A DNA stretch of 64,000 bases from Streptococcus parasanguinis (lineage in GTDB: Bacteria > Bacillota > Bacilli > Lactobacillales > Streptococcaceae), in assembly GCF_018499505.1 (NCBI RefSeq), contig NZ_JAHDAC010000005.1, positions 48,501 to 112,500 on the forward strand, read 5' to 3'. Every line of letters begins with the position of its first letter. The first letter of the stretch is position 1. Below the pieces are notes generated by a model. It did not search any database. It saw only the letters and a program-made list of their open reading frames with translations, and was not told the origin of the DNA. Position numbers and translations under genes: made by a program. Below, piece by piece: positions 27,062-35,659 of the stretch.

Positions 27062-28060
27062 CTAGTCTCCATTGTAGGGATAACCCAGGTGTTCATAAGC
27101 CTTGCGGGTCGCCACGCGCCCTGTCCGGGTCCGCATGATAAAGCCTTTTTGAATCAAGTAAGGCTCATACATATCTTCTACGGTTTCGCGCTCTTCGGCA
27201 ATATTGACCGATAAGGTCCCAAGCCCGACCGGGCCACCGCCGTACATCTCAATCATGGTCCGCAAGATCTTTTGATCGACATAGTCCAGCCCTTCATGGT
27301 CCACATCTAGCATAGAGAGGGCCTTGTCGGTAATGGTATCGTCAATCAAGCCATCGCCCATGATCTGGGCAAAATCGCGCACCCGTTTGAGCAAGCGGTT
27401 GGCAATCCGAGGAGTCCCCCGACTACGAAGAGAAAGCTCTTCGGCAGCCTCGTGGGTAATTTCCATCTCAAAGATCTCGGCGGTCCGCTCGACAATCTCT
27501 GTCAAATCATCCTGCTCGTAGTATTCCATGTGCCCCGTAATCCCAAAGCGAGCGCGCAAGGGATTGGACAGCATACCAGCTCGAGTCGTTGCCCCAATCA
27601 GAGTGAAGGGAGGAAGGTCCAGATGGACACTCCGGCTGCTCTCACCAGCGCCAATCATGATATCGATGTAAAAATCTTCCATGGCGCTATAGAGCACTTC
27701 TTCGACTGACATAGGCAGACGGTGGATCTCATCGATAAAGAGAACATCGCCCGGTTCTAGATCATTGAGGATAGCTACCAAGTCACCAGCCTTTTCAATG
27801 ACAGGACCGGAAGTCTGCTTGAGGTTGACGCCCAGTTCATTGGCAATGACAAAGGCCATGGTGGTTTTCCCCAACCCCGGAGGGCCAAAAAGAAGGACAT
27901 GATCCAGCGCCTCATCCCGAAGCTTAGCCGCCTCAATAAAGATTTTCAGCTGGTCCTTGACCTTATCTTGACCAATATATTCATGTAAATATTGCGGGCG
28001 CAACGTCCGTTCAACGGCCTCTTCATCGCCCATGATTTCATTGTCTAAAATTCTACTCAT
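27062..28060 (-). CDS. ruvB: Holliday junction branch migration helicase RuvB
   Basis: A 332-residue AAA+ motor that drives branch migration with RuvA. Walker A is GPPGLGKTT and Walker B is LFIDEIHRL, followed by sensor region TTRAGML and the arginine finger region RFGI. The start is set to the ATG at 28060 ([11 protein letters not shown]); the upstream in-frame extension has no family sequence. No Shine-Dalgarno site is present. A TATAAT ends seven bases before the ATG, so the message appears to be leaderless. Confidence 0.97.
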   Translation of the reverse strand: MSRILDNEIMGDEEAVERTLRPQYLHEYIGQDKVKDQLKIFIEAAKLRDEALDHVLLFGPPGLGKTTMAFVIANELGVNLKQTSGPVIEKAGDLVAILNDLEPGDVLFIDEIHRLPMSVEEVLYSAMEDFYIDIMIGAGESSRSVHLDLPPFTLIGATTRAGMLSNPLRARFGITGHMEYYEQDDLTEIVERTAEIFEMEITHEAAEELSLRSRGTPRIANRLLKRVRDFAQIMGDGLIDDTITDKALSMLDVDHEGLDYVDQKILRTMIEMYGGGPVGLGTLSVNIAEERETVEDMYEPYLIQKGFIMRTRTGRVATRKAYEHLGYPYNGD

Positions 28061-28067
28061 ACAGTCT

Positions 28068-28076
28068 ATTATAGCA
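28068..28076 (-). promoter_or_regulatory. Extended -10 directly before ruvB (leaderless promoter)
   Basis: TGCTATAAT on the minus strand, with seven bases before the ruvB ATG. A GGTACC-type inverted repeat lies just upstream (28082-28097). Confidence 0.7.
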
Positions 28077-28137
28077 AAAAATGATACCTTCGGTACCACA
28101 AATAGAATGTGTTTTTTAAAGATCCTAGTTCTCACTA

Positions 28138-28244
28138 CCGTTCGAACTGCGTCAACGTACCTAAACTCGCTGATGCTCGTAAAAAATAAGGAACGTAGTT
28201 TTCGCTCCGCTCAAACTGCATCAATGTAACTAAGCTCGTCTACG
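28138..28244. repeat. Two degenerate 38-base direct repeats in the ruvB-galM gap
   Basis: Copies at 28138-28175 and 28207-28244 (both starting CCG, with the shared pattern CTGCRTCAAYGTA) are identical at about three quarters of positions. They resemble the small intergenic sequences scattered in mitis-group genomes. No coding capacity is seen. Confidence 0.5.
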
Positions 28245-28280
28245 TCCCTATCAGGCTTGGTTAGATGAAGTAGGTTTAGT

Positions 28281-28512
28281 AATAATTACATAACGCAGTG
28301 GTTGATTGGTATTTTTGTTCGCTCTTATAGCTCCAAAGATTACTTACTAATGAGGAAACGAGGTTTCCTATATCCGCAACCTCAAACAGTCTCCCAGACT
28401 GTTTGACCTGTGCGGGGGTGAGACAATTGAAAAGGTTTGGGGAACCTTTTCAACCTGAGCCAAAAAATAAGGAAGCAAAGCAATTTTAAAAAATTGTTCT
28501 GTCTCACTCCCA
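28281..28512 (+). repeat. Dispersed hairpin-forming intergenic element, copy A
   Basis: This shares two blocks with 43452-43607 in inverted orientation: CGCAGTGGTTGATTGGTAT with following bases, and TGTGCGGGGGTG to GGTTTGGGGAACCTTTT. Copy A has about 60 extra bases (28346-28406) containing two small hairpins. The arms GTGAGACA (28417-28424) and TGTCTCAC (about 28500-28507) close a long stem, with an inner hairpin AAAAGGTT-TGGGG-AACCTTTT. It fills most of the 670-base gap between ruvB and galM. Confidence 0.75.
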
Positions 28513-28517
28513 TAGAA

Positions 28518-28537
28518 AAAGCCACCGGTTTTGGTGG
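28518..28537 (-). terminator. Terminator-like hairpin in the ruvB-galM gap
   Basis: AGCCACC and GGTGGCT arms with TTTTTC following on the minus strand. No gene is seen directly upstream of it on that strand. Confidence 0.5.
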
Positions 28538-28601
28538 CTCTTATAGGGAGATTATTATGAAAAAGTTTTAGGAGTTTTATCATTCAAAGTTAGGAGGTCT
28601 T

Positions 28602-28646
28602 TGATGATGGTATTAGTATACGACAGGAAGCTTAAACTTTCCTTAT
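28602..28646 (+). CDS. Candidate 14-codon ORF with strong ribosome site
   Basis: MMVLVYDRKLKLSL, starting at an ATG six bases after TTAGGAGG. A shorter ORF (MKKF, 28557-28571) with its own AGGGAG site precedes it. Both may be remnants. There is no recognised family, and expression is uncertain. Confidence 0.2.
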
Positions 28647-28671
28647 AGTTTTTCTAAAAAATTTTTTTGAG

Positions 28672-28726
28672 AAAAAAAGGGAGCTCCAATCAAGAATTTT
28701 ACATCCTTGTTTGGGCCTCCCCTTTT
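28672..28726 (-). terminator. galM/aga operon terminator
   Basis: A long imperfect stem (GGGGAGGCCCAAACAAG pairing with CTTGATTGGAGCTCCC), ending in TTTTTTT on the minus strand. Confidence 0.8.
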
Positions 28727-28730
28727 CATA

Positions 28731-29771
28731 TTATTTCTTAGCGATAGCGTGGTAGCTGGTCTTGCTGGTGAAGACTTGACCTGCTCTCAAGATGACCTTT
28801 TCAGCCTGGTCACTGTGAATGGCATCTGGTACTGTTTGGAATTCTAGAGCCAAGCCGTTATGCTGAACCATTGGTTGACCTTGCAGATGAACCGTTTCGT
28901 CTACGAAATTGGCTGAATATACCACCAAGGCTGGGGCTTCTGACTTGAAGGTCAAGAAACGTCCAGATGGCTGATGGTAAAGAAAGCCAGCATTTTCATG
29001 CCCTTCTGGAAGAGCAAATGGATGGTCTAATCCTTCTACCAGACGGATTTGCGGATCAGAGTCCTTAAAAAGATCCTCCAAGAGCATAGCTTGGTAAAGA
29101 TGCTGAACAACCGGACTTTCTCTATCCACGGTCTGAAGAGGAACACCGTCTGGATGGATAGGGTAAAGCCCTTGATGGTTGATCTGAAAGACATGGTCAT
29201 TGATCGGCTGGGTGAAGTTTCCAGATAGGTTGAAGTAGCTATGGTTGGTCGGATTGACTAGGGTGTCCTGATCTGTCTCTACCCGATAAGCAATCTCAAG
29301 TTCACCATCTTCCGTCAAACCATAGGTTACCCAGACCTTGAGATTTCCAGGGAAACCACCGGTTCCATCTGCACGCTCTGTGTACAGGGTGATTTCCTGA
29401 TCCGTTACCGACTCCACGCTAAACAAAGTGCTGTCCCAGCCCGTTGATCCACTGTGGTTGCAGTTGGTACCATTATTGGCTTCCAAGTGATAGGTTTGAC
29501 CATTGAGTTCAAAACTTGCCCCTGCAATCCGGCCTGCTACCGGGCCAATACTAGCCCCATATTTAGGGCTATTGCCCACATAGTCCTCAAAGCGATCAAA
29601 GCCTAGAATAATATTCGTAAACTGGTCTTCTTTATCCGGCGTCACATATTCTAAGATCGTCGCCCCATAGGTCATGACAGATAATTGGTAGCCCTTATCA
29701 TTTTCGAGGCGATAAGCCCGAACCTCTTGATTCTGCCATTCCCCAAACACGCTTTCTTGATACTGTTTCAC
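28731..29771 (-). CDS. galM: Aldose 1-epimerase (galactose mutarotase)
   Basis: A 346-residue mutarotase interconverting alpha and beta galactose. Visible motifs are GRIAGASF, the catalytic histidine region TNHSYFNLSG, and the glutamate in NGLALEFQTVPD near the C-terminus. The start is placed at the GTG at 29771 (VKQYQESVFGEW), because GAGAGGAG lies seven bases before it and homologues begin here. The ATG ten codons upstream overlaps the expected transcription start. It is the last gene of the bgaC-PTS-agaS unit, with its own internal promoter. Confidence 0.93.
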   Translation of the reverse strand: MKQYQESVFGEWQNQEVRAYRLENDKGYQLSVMTYGATILEYVTPDKEDQFTNIILGFDRFEDYVGNSPKYGASIGPVAGRIAGASFELNGQTYHLEANNGTNCNHSGSTGWDSTLFSVESVTDQEITLYTERADGTGGFPGNLKVWVTYGLTEDGELEIAYRVETDQDTLVNPTNHSYFNLSGNFTQPINDHVFQINHQGLYPIHPDGVPLQTVDRESPVVQHLYQAMLLEDLFKDSDPQIRLVEGLDHPFALPEGHENAGFLYHQPSGRFLTFKSEAPALVVYSANFVDETVHLQGQPMVQHNGLALEFQTVPDAIHSDQAEKVILRAGQVFTSKTSYHAIAKK

Positions 29772-29799
29772 AAACCTTCTCCTCTCACTGTTTTTCTCC

Positions 29800-29808
29800 A
29801 TTGTATCA
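29800..29808 (-). promoter_or_regulatory. Extended -10 promoter before galM
   Basis: TGATACAAT on the minus strand, about 30 bases before the chosen GTG start. Confidence 0.55.
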
Positions 29809-29852
29809 GTTTCACAAGAAGAAACGCTCCACTTTTTATAGAAAATTAGTGG

Positions 29853-31022
29853 CTATTCTTTATGAAATGGATGAATGATCACCCCTTGAACAACCCGATT
29901 GACAGTACCAGTCGGTGAAGGTGTGTCTGGGCGATTTTGCACCTTGAGCGAAGTCAAAAGAGAAATCAATTGGCCATAGATAATGTATGGGAAGGCACGG
30001 TAGATATCTAGTGAGTCTGCTGATGCTTCTACGAACACTTCTCGTACATGCTCAATGCCTGCAGCTTGGTCGGTCAAGAGGACAACTTGACGGGCAATCC
30101 GATCCCCTGCAACTTCGCGAACCAAGTCCAGATCATACTGACGGGTATAAGGATCAATGGATCCAAAGACCAAGACAAGGGTCTGATCATTGATGAGGGA
30201 TTTTGGACCGTGACGGAATCCGACAGGACTCTCATACATGGTTGCGATTTTGCCTGCTGTTAATTCCAAAATCTTGAGCTGGGCTTCATGAGCTAGACCA
30301 AAGAAAGGTCCTGCTCCCAGATAGATCACGCGCTCAAAGTCTAGATCAACCACTTCCTTGACCGCACGGTCCTTCTCCAAGATTTGCTCAGATAGATGAA
30401 CCAGCTCTTCTACTCGTTTTTCCTTGATCTCTTCCTCGCTTGGATCAAAGACCAAGAGAGCTGTCAAGAGCATGGAGGTAAAGCTAGAGGTCATGGCAAA
30501 GCCAGCATCGTTGGTTTCTTTTGGTTGGAGAAGCAAGAGATTGCGCTCATCTCCGTGGGCTTGCTGGGCCAGTTTCCCTTCTTCGGCACAGGTAATGGTG
30601 ATCTGATAGAGCTCATCAACCAAGTCTTGAGCCAACTGCACGGTTGCGACACTTTCTGGCGAATTACCACTCCGGGCAAAGGATACTAAAACCGTCGGAA
30701 CCTCTTTTTTCAAATAGGTTTGAGGATGAGCTACGATATCCGTCGTCGCAATGGATTGGAAATTCCAGTGGCGTTCATCGTGCACTTCCTGCAAATATGG
30801 AACCAAGGTATCCCCTACATAGGCTGAGGTCCCTGCCCCTGTCAAGATGACCTTGATATAGTCATGCTCGTGCCCAATTTTTTCTAAGAAAGTTTTTATT
30901 TCCGCTTTTCTTTCTTGGTACAAGCGAGCCGTTTCTTTCCAAACCCTTGGTTGTTGGTAGATCTCACGAGTGGTGATCTCTGCTCCTAGCTCCTGCAAGT
31001 CTTCTTTTGTATAGTCTAACAT
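29853..31022 (-). CDS. agaS: AgaS-type SIS-domain sugar isomerase
   Basis: A 389-residue protein with two SIS domains (about 45-200 and 215-370). Visible text is VILTGAGTSAYVGDTL, VLVSFARSGNSPESVATVQL and MYESPVGFRHGPKSLINDQT, typical of AgaS/GlmS-C isomerases. Predicted activity is isomerisation or deamination of an amino-sugar or tagatose-type phosphate imported by the PTS. The operon order bgaC-IIB-IIC-IID-IIA-agaS-galM matches my recollection of the pneumococcal locus. The true substrate is not settled by sequence. Confidence 0.9.
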   Translation of the reverse strand: MLDYTKEDLQELGAEITTREIYQQPRVWKETARLYQERKAEIKTFLEKIGHEHDYIKVILTGAGTSAYVGDTLVPYLQEVHDERHWNFQSIATTDIVAHPQTYLKKEVPTVLVSFARSGNSPESVATVQLAQDLVDELYQITITCAEEGKLAQQAHGDERNLLLLQPKETNDAGFAMTSSFTSMLLTALLVFDPSEEEIKEKRVEELVHLSEQILEKDRAVKEVVDLDFERVIYLGAGPFFGLAHEAQLKILELTAGKIATMYESPVGFRHGPKSLINDQTLVLVFGSIDPYTRQYDLDLVREVAGDRIARQVVLLTDQAAGIEHVREVFVEASADSLDIYRAFPYIIYGQLISLLTSLKVQNRPDTPSPTGTVNRVVQGVIIHPFHKE

Positions 31023-31105
31023 AGAACCTGTTGTTCCTTTCTACAATCTAACGTTGATAAATGGGAAAGGAGCCTGAGATGATACTCCCAGACTCCCATA
31101 CCAAC

Positions 31106-31510
31106 CTACTCATCTTCATCATCATCAAGGTTTGACAAGAGGTCATTGACCTTGACAATACTTTCTTTTGCACGTTCAGGGTAGTCCCCTTCATTACCAG
31201 TCAGGCTACTATTGATGAATTCGATGACCATCGGAAGATTCATCCCTGCGTATAAGTCAATCGCACGTCCTTCAAGGATCAAGCGGCTCACAGTGTTGCA
31301 AGGAGTTCCTCCCAAGAGATCTGCAAATACAATATAGTCTTCTAGACCTTGGACTGTTGCTTCAAATTTAGCAGTAAAGTCTTCTGGTCCTTCTTCTGGT
31401 AAGAGTGCAACCGTATGGATGGATTCTTGTGGTCCCATAATCATCTCTGTGCTAGCTTTAAGCTCTTCACAGAAGCGACCATGACTGACCAATACTAACT
31501 GTTTTGCCAT
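31106..31510 (-). CDS. PTS mannose-family EIIA component
   Basis: A 134-residue cytoplasmic EIIA that receives phosphate from HPr. The opening LVLVSHGRFCEELKASTEMI places the phosphorylated histidine in SHG (about residue 10). DLLGGTPCNTVSRLIL is a conserved family segment. The C-terminus is acidic (DDDEDE). It is the last of four PTS genes, lying 11 bases after EIID. Confidence 0.93.
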   Translation of the reverse strand: MAKQLVLVSHGRFCEELKASTEMIMGPQESIHTVALLPEEGPEDFTAKFEATVQGLEDYIVFADLLGGTPCNTVSRLILEGRAIDLYAGMNLPMVIEFINSSLTGNEGDYPERAKESIVKVNDLLSNLDDDEDE

Positions 31511-31521
31511 ACCTTACTCCA

Positions 31522-32346
31522 TTATGCCATTCCAAAGAAGAAGTGGCCAAATGCTGAGAATGCGATTGCTGCAAGGATGATGAGCAAGATAGCTTTTGTA
31601 GAGTTCATTCCTTTACGTCCAAGCAACCAGAAGATTACACCTGTGATGATAGCTGGAACCAAGCGTGGGAAGATCAAATTGAGCATATCTTGAATTTCAA
31701 TCGCTTTGTCCCCAATGTGTGGAGCCCAAGAAACTTCAACACCAATCATGCTAGCAATCAAGGCACCAACCATGAAGATACCCAGAACGGAAGCTGCGTC
31801 GATCAAAGCTGTCAAGGTACTTTGCATGTTGTTGATGAGGTTAACCCCTTCTTTATAGGCAAATTCCAACTGTTTCCAACGGAAAATGTCATAAGCAACT
31901 GCCACAGCGATCCACAAGAAGATACCGGCTGGGTTTCCTGCAATAGCCAAAGTTGCTGCGATTGAACCCATAATAGCTGGTACCAATGATCCAAAGATTG
32001 AGTCCCCAAGAGGAGCGAATGGTCCCATGAGACCTGTCTTGATCCCATTCACCGCATCTTTTGATTTGACACCATCTTTTTCTTCCAAAGCAAGGTCAAA
32101 ACCAGTGATAATAGTGTGGAAGAATGGTGAAGTATTGAAGAATTGCGTATGCAATTTCATCATTTCTTTCAATTCTGGAGTGCCATCACCATACATTTTA
32201 CGCAACTGAGGTAAAAGCATATAAAGGTAACCAGAAGCCTGCATCCGTTCGTAGTTCCAACCCAATTGGAAGGTGAAGAGGCTACGTTTGTTGATTTGTT
32301 TAAAATCTTCTTTTGTTAGTTTGTAATTAGAATTCGTCATCTTCAA
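31522..32346 (-). CDS. PTS mannose-family EIID membrane component
   Basis: A 274-residue EIID with the family text FTFQLGWNYERMQASGYLYM and membrane helices in the C-terminal half (TLAIAGNPAGIFLWIAVAVA). It forms the sugar channel with EIIC. The start may be the ATG at 32346 or at 32340 (MKMTNSN). Both overlap the EIIC stop, giving translational coupling. Confidence 0.94.
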   Translation of the reverse strand: MKMTNSNYKLTKEDFKQINKRSLFTFQLGWNYERMQASGYLYMLLPQLRKMYGDGTPELKEMMKLHTQFFNTSPFFHTIITGFDLALEEKDGVKSKDAVNGIKTGLMGPFAPLGDSIFGSLVPAIMGSIAATLAIAGNPAGIFLWIAVAVAYDIFRWKQLEFAYKEGVNLINNMQSTLTALIDAASVLGIFMVGALIASMIGVEVSWAPHIGDKAIEIQDMLNLIFPRLVPAIITGVIFWLLGRKGMNSTKAILLIILAAIAFSAFGHFFFGMA

Positions 32347-33241
32347 TTTCCCCGCTTTCTACATTGCTTGCTGGAGCAGCTACGACTGTACGTTGACTGT
32401 TTTTGAAGTGTTGTACTGCAAGGAAGATACCGATAATGGCAATACCAATCATAGATACACTCTTGAAGTTGTTAACAAAAGTAATAGCTTGTTCTTTTGG
32501 AAGTTTAGCGAACACATCAGAACCAACAATGCTAGACACTGCAGCACCAAGGCTTTGAACATTGCTATAAAGCACTGTCAACATTGCTGTTAAGCCAAAG
32601 CCAAGTGCTAAGTAGTGAAGGTTACGACGAACAGGAAGGTAACGAAGCAAGATCGCAAATCCAAGACCTGGAAGCATTTGACCTGCAAGTTTCAGACCGT
32701 TTGCCAACCATTGTACATTAGCAAGACCTGTAACAACAGTTTCTACGAAAGAACCACCAAAGGCAAGCGCGAAGAAGACTGGAAGGGCACGAGAAAGAGC
32801 CCAAGGAACAGCGCCAAGAAGGTAGTTGCGTTCAATTCCTTTATAGTCGTAACGTTCGATCGCAGCATCTACACGGTGAGCGAAGTAAGTTGTAGTCATA
32901 CGACCAAGAATATCAAAGTAGGTCAACAAAGTTGCTACCGGCACAGCGATTGTAGCAATAGCAAGCTCTGCATCAATCCCTTTTGCTACTGAGAAGGCAG
33001 TCGCAAGAACGGCACCAGAAGTGGCGTCAATACGAGAAGCTCCACCGAAAGTACCAACACCGAGCACTGTCAATTGAAGAGAAGCTCCGATAAATAGACC
33101 TGTCTTTAAATCTCCCATGACAAGTCCTGTAATGAAACCAGCAAAGACTGGTGATCCTGCTGATGAAACAATCGTCAACTCATCACAGATTTGATAAGCT
33201 GAGTACAAAGTAAGTAGTAAAATTTGCCACCATTGTATCAT
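32327..33241 (-). CDS. PTS mannose-family EIIC membrane component
   Basis: A 304-residue EIIC with about seven to eight membrane helices. Conserved segments are GFITGLVMGDLKTGLFIGAS and LTVLGVGTFGGASRIDATSG. A polar C-terminal tail (ESGEIEDDEF) overlaps the EIID start. The sugar is probably galactose or an amino-galactose released by BgaC. Confidence 0.95.
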   Translation of the reverse strand: MIQWWQILLLTLYSAYQICDELTIVSSAGSPVFAGFITGLVMGDLKTGLFIGASLQLTVLGVGTFGGASRIDATSGAVLATAFSVAKGIDAELAIATIAVPVATLLTYFDILGRMTTTYFAHRVDAAIERYDYKGIERNYLLGAVPWALSRALPVFFALAFGGSFVETVVTGLANVQWLANGLKLAGQMLPGLGFAILLRYLPVRRNLHYLALGFGLTAMLTVLYSNVQSLGAAVSSIVGSDVFAKLPKEQAITFVNNFKSVSMIGIAIIGIFLAVQHFKNSQRTVVAAPASNVESGEIEDDEF

Positions 33242-33267
33242 GACAATTTCCTCCTAAAAATTTTCTT

Positions 33268-33744
33268 TTACTTTAATAACTTCATAAAGTCTTCTGCAGT
33301 GTCGTTTGGCACCATCTGAGACGTAATCTTTACACCTTTTTCGTGGATCTTGTTGAAGTCTTCCACGTCCGCGTCCACCACATTGATCGAGCGGGTAATC
33401 GCGCGTGTCTCATCGGATTGAGACATATTGCCGACATTCAGCGTTTCAAGCTGAACGCCTGCTTCGATCAAACGAAGGAAACGATCAGGTTTGCGAGCTA
33501 CGATAAAGAGTCGTTGGCTATCATATTTTCCAGCCAAGATATTTTCCGCAGCCTTTGCGACTGGCAAGATACTGAGCTTAACACCAGGTGGTGTCGCTAG
33601 TTTCAAGCCACTTTTTTCAATATCATTTTGAGCGACTTCATCATCGATCACCATGATACGTGAAACATTTAGTTTGGTAGTCCAAAGATTGGCTACCTGC
33701 CCGTGGATCAAACGTCCATCGATACGGCATCCTACAATAGTCAT
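33268..33744 (-). CDS. PTS mannose-family EIIB component
   Basis: A 158-residue EIIB. The N-terminus VGCRIDGRLIHGQVANLWTT contains the phosphorylated histidine in the RLIHGQV motif (about residue 14). It takes phosphate from EIIA and passes it to the incoming sugar. Its start overlaps the bgaC stop by four bases, so bgaC and the PTS are coupled. Confidence 0.95.
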   Translation of the reverse strand: MTIVGCRIDGRLIHGQVANLWTTKLNVSRIMVIDDEVAQNDIEKSGLKLATPPGVKLSILPVAKAAENILAGKYDSQRLFIVARKPDRFLRLIEAGVQLETLNVGNMSQSDETRAITRSINVVDADVEDFNKIHEKGVKITSQMVPNDTAEDFMKLLK

Positions 33745-35527
33745 AAGTTTTCCCCCTTTACTTCTTTGAATGTAGGTTGTTGAACAAGTTGAAGTGTCTC
33801 TTGGTAACGCCCTTCTGTCTCAAAGACGATCAGGCTATTGGCTCCTTCTTTGAGGAAACCATGAGGCACGTAAAGCGAAGTGGTCGGTCCGACCTCCCAG
33901 AAGCGACCAAGATTGTGGCCGTTGACAAAGACAACCCCTTTCCCAAATCCTGTCATATCCAGATAAGTGTCAAGGGTGTGGTCCAGCTGAAAATCATATC
34001 GGTAAAATGCTGGAGCACCTGCCTGCCATTCCTTTGAAAAATCGAGCTGACTGAGATCTTGTAAATCCAGTGGGTACTGCTTCCAATGAAGGTGGAAATG
34101 CAAATCCACACAGACACCTGTGCGAATGCCCTTGTGCTGGCTATCAGCTAAGAGCTTGTGCCCATAGTTGACACGCCCCATATTTTCAAGCAAGATTTTT
34201 AAATTCGTAACCGCTTTCTTTTTTTTTTGATAAAAAGATCTTCACCGATCTCTGTTTGGTATTGTGTTGCTGCATGTTGATCATCCAGGTAAATTTGTAC
34301 CCGATCCCGACCATCAATGATGCGCAGTCTTTCTTCTTCCGCATCCAACTCAAGGTCTGTCTCATATAGGAGATAACCTGTGGTTTGCCCCAACTCTTCC
34401 ATCTTTTCGGGATAAAGGCTGGTCTCGACTTGCGCCAAATTATCCAGATTCCCAAAAAGACTAGTCTTGGCCGCCAATTGCAAGGTTTGTTCTGGTAAAC
34501 ACTCTTTGATAAGTGGTTCTTGCTGTAGGTATTCCGGATAATAGGTCGCCATCATCTTTTGAATGGCATAATACTTCTCCGTCGGATTGCCCTGCTCATT
34601 GAGCAAAGCCCCATAGTCATAGGACGTCACCTGTGGCAAATCAAGCGTCCCCCGAGCTGAACAACCATTCATGAAGCCAAAATTGGTTCCGCCATGAAAC
34701 ATGTAGAGATTGATGGAGCCAAGCTCCAAGACCTCATGGACAGCTTCAGCCAACTCCTCTGGGTCCCTTTGAATCACAGGTTCTTTCCAGCGGGTAAACC
34801 AGCCATCCCAGAATTCCATACACATCAAGGGCCATTTCTTGCCGTATTCGTCAAAGAATTCTTGCATCTGACCAAAGTTATAGGCTGCTTTGGAACCGAA
34901 GTTTCCTGTCACAAAGAGGTCTTCTTCGATCAAGGTTCCTGCTCTTAGCGTTGCTCGCCATGGACCATCTGATGTAAAGAGAGGACAGGTCACGCCTTTT
35001 TCCTTCATCAAATCCCGAATGGCACGAAGATAATCCTTATCTTCTCCATAAGAGCCGTACTCATTTTCCACCTGCATCATAAGGATTGGACCACCCCGAT
35101 CCACTTGGTAGGGTGTCAACAACCCAAGCAAGCGATCATAATAACGATCCACCGCTTCGATAAAGGCTGGGTCTGATGAGCGGATTCGCAGGTCTTCTTC
35201 TAAGAGCCAAGCTGGCAATCCACCAAATTCCCACTCTGCACAGATAAAGGGCGACGGCCTTACAATCATGTAAAGTCCTAGGGACTGGGCTGTTTGAATG
35301 AAACGTTCTAGATCCAATCGGCCACTATAGTCAAACTGCCCTTTGCGGGGTTCATGCGCATTCCAAGGAACATAGGTCTCAACCGTGTTAAAACCCAAAG
35401 CTTTTAGATTATACAAGGAATGATACCAGTCTGCTGGGTCAATACGGAAATAATGGATTGCTCCGGACAAAATCTTAAAGGGTTGACCTTTTAAATAGAA
35501 AGCATCGCGAATCTCAAAAACTCCCAT
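33741..35527 (-). pseudogene. bgaC: Beta-galactosidase BgaC (GH35), frameshifted in a poly(A) tract
   Basis: GH35 beta-galactosidase that removes terminal beta-1,3-linked galactose from host glycans. The 5' frame (34199-35527) carries the acid/base region QVENEYGSYGED and the nucleophile region MCMEFWDGWF. The 3' frame (33741-34193) carries ENMGRVNYGHKLL to the end. The frames join at an A10 run (34219-34228). Eleven A's would give one 595-residue protein reading KKKAVTNLKILLENMGRV, the length I recall for pneumococcal BgaC. Everything else looks intact, so this is a single-base indel: assembly error, a real mutation, or a slippage-controlled switch. The start has AAAGGGGGG upstream. Confidence 0.9.
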
Positions 35528-35567
35528 AAACGCCCCCCTTTCTTATATGTAACCCTTTTCATTTATT

Positions 35568-35596
35568 AATATAATAAATTATTTGAAAAATGTCAA
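35568..35596 (-). promoter_or_regulatory. bgaC operon promoter
   Basis: TTGACA (35591-35596) and TATATT (35568-35573) are 17 bases apart on the minus strand. AACCCT (35551-35556) and its inverse AGGGTT (about 35626-35631) flank it and could be GntR operator halves. Confidence 0.75.
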
Positions 35597-35659
35597 CACT
35601 TTTATAAAAAATATGTTAAAATAGGGTTAAATAAGAGAAATCTAAAGAGAGGTAGCACT

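Noticed and set aside
28281..28512. Possibility that the repeat-rich ruvB-galM gap is a CRISPR array or an insertion sequence.
   Set aside because: The repeats are not regularly spaced with unique spacers, and no transposase frame is present; the element is small, structured and non-coding.
34186..34455. Explanation of the bgaC break by two separate one-base insertions.
   Set aside because: The middle frame gives ESGYEFKNLA, which does not fit the family, whereas one missing A in the A-run gives KKKAVTNLKILLENMGRV with the right total length.
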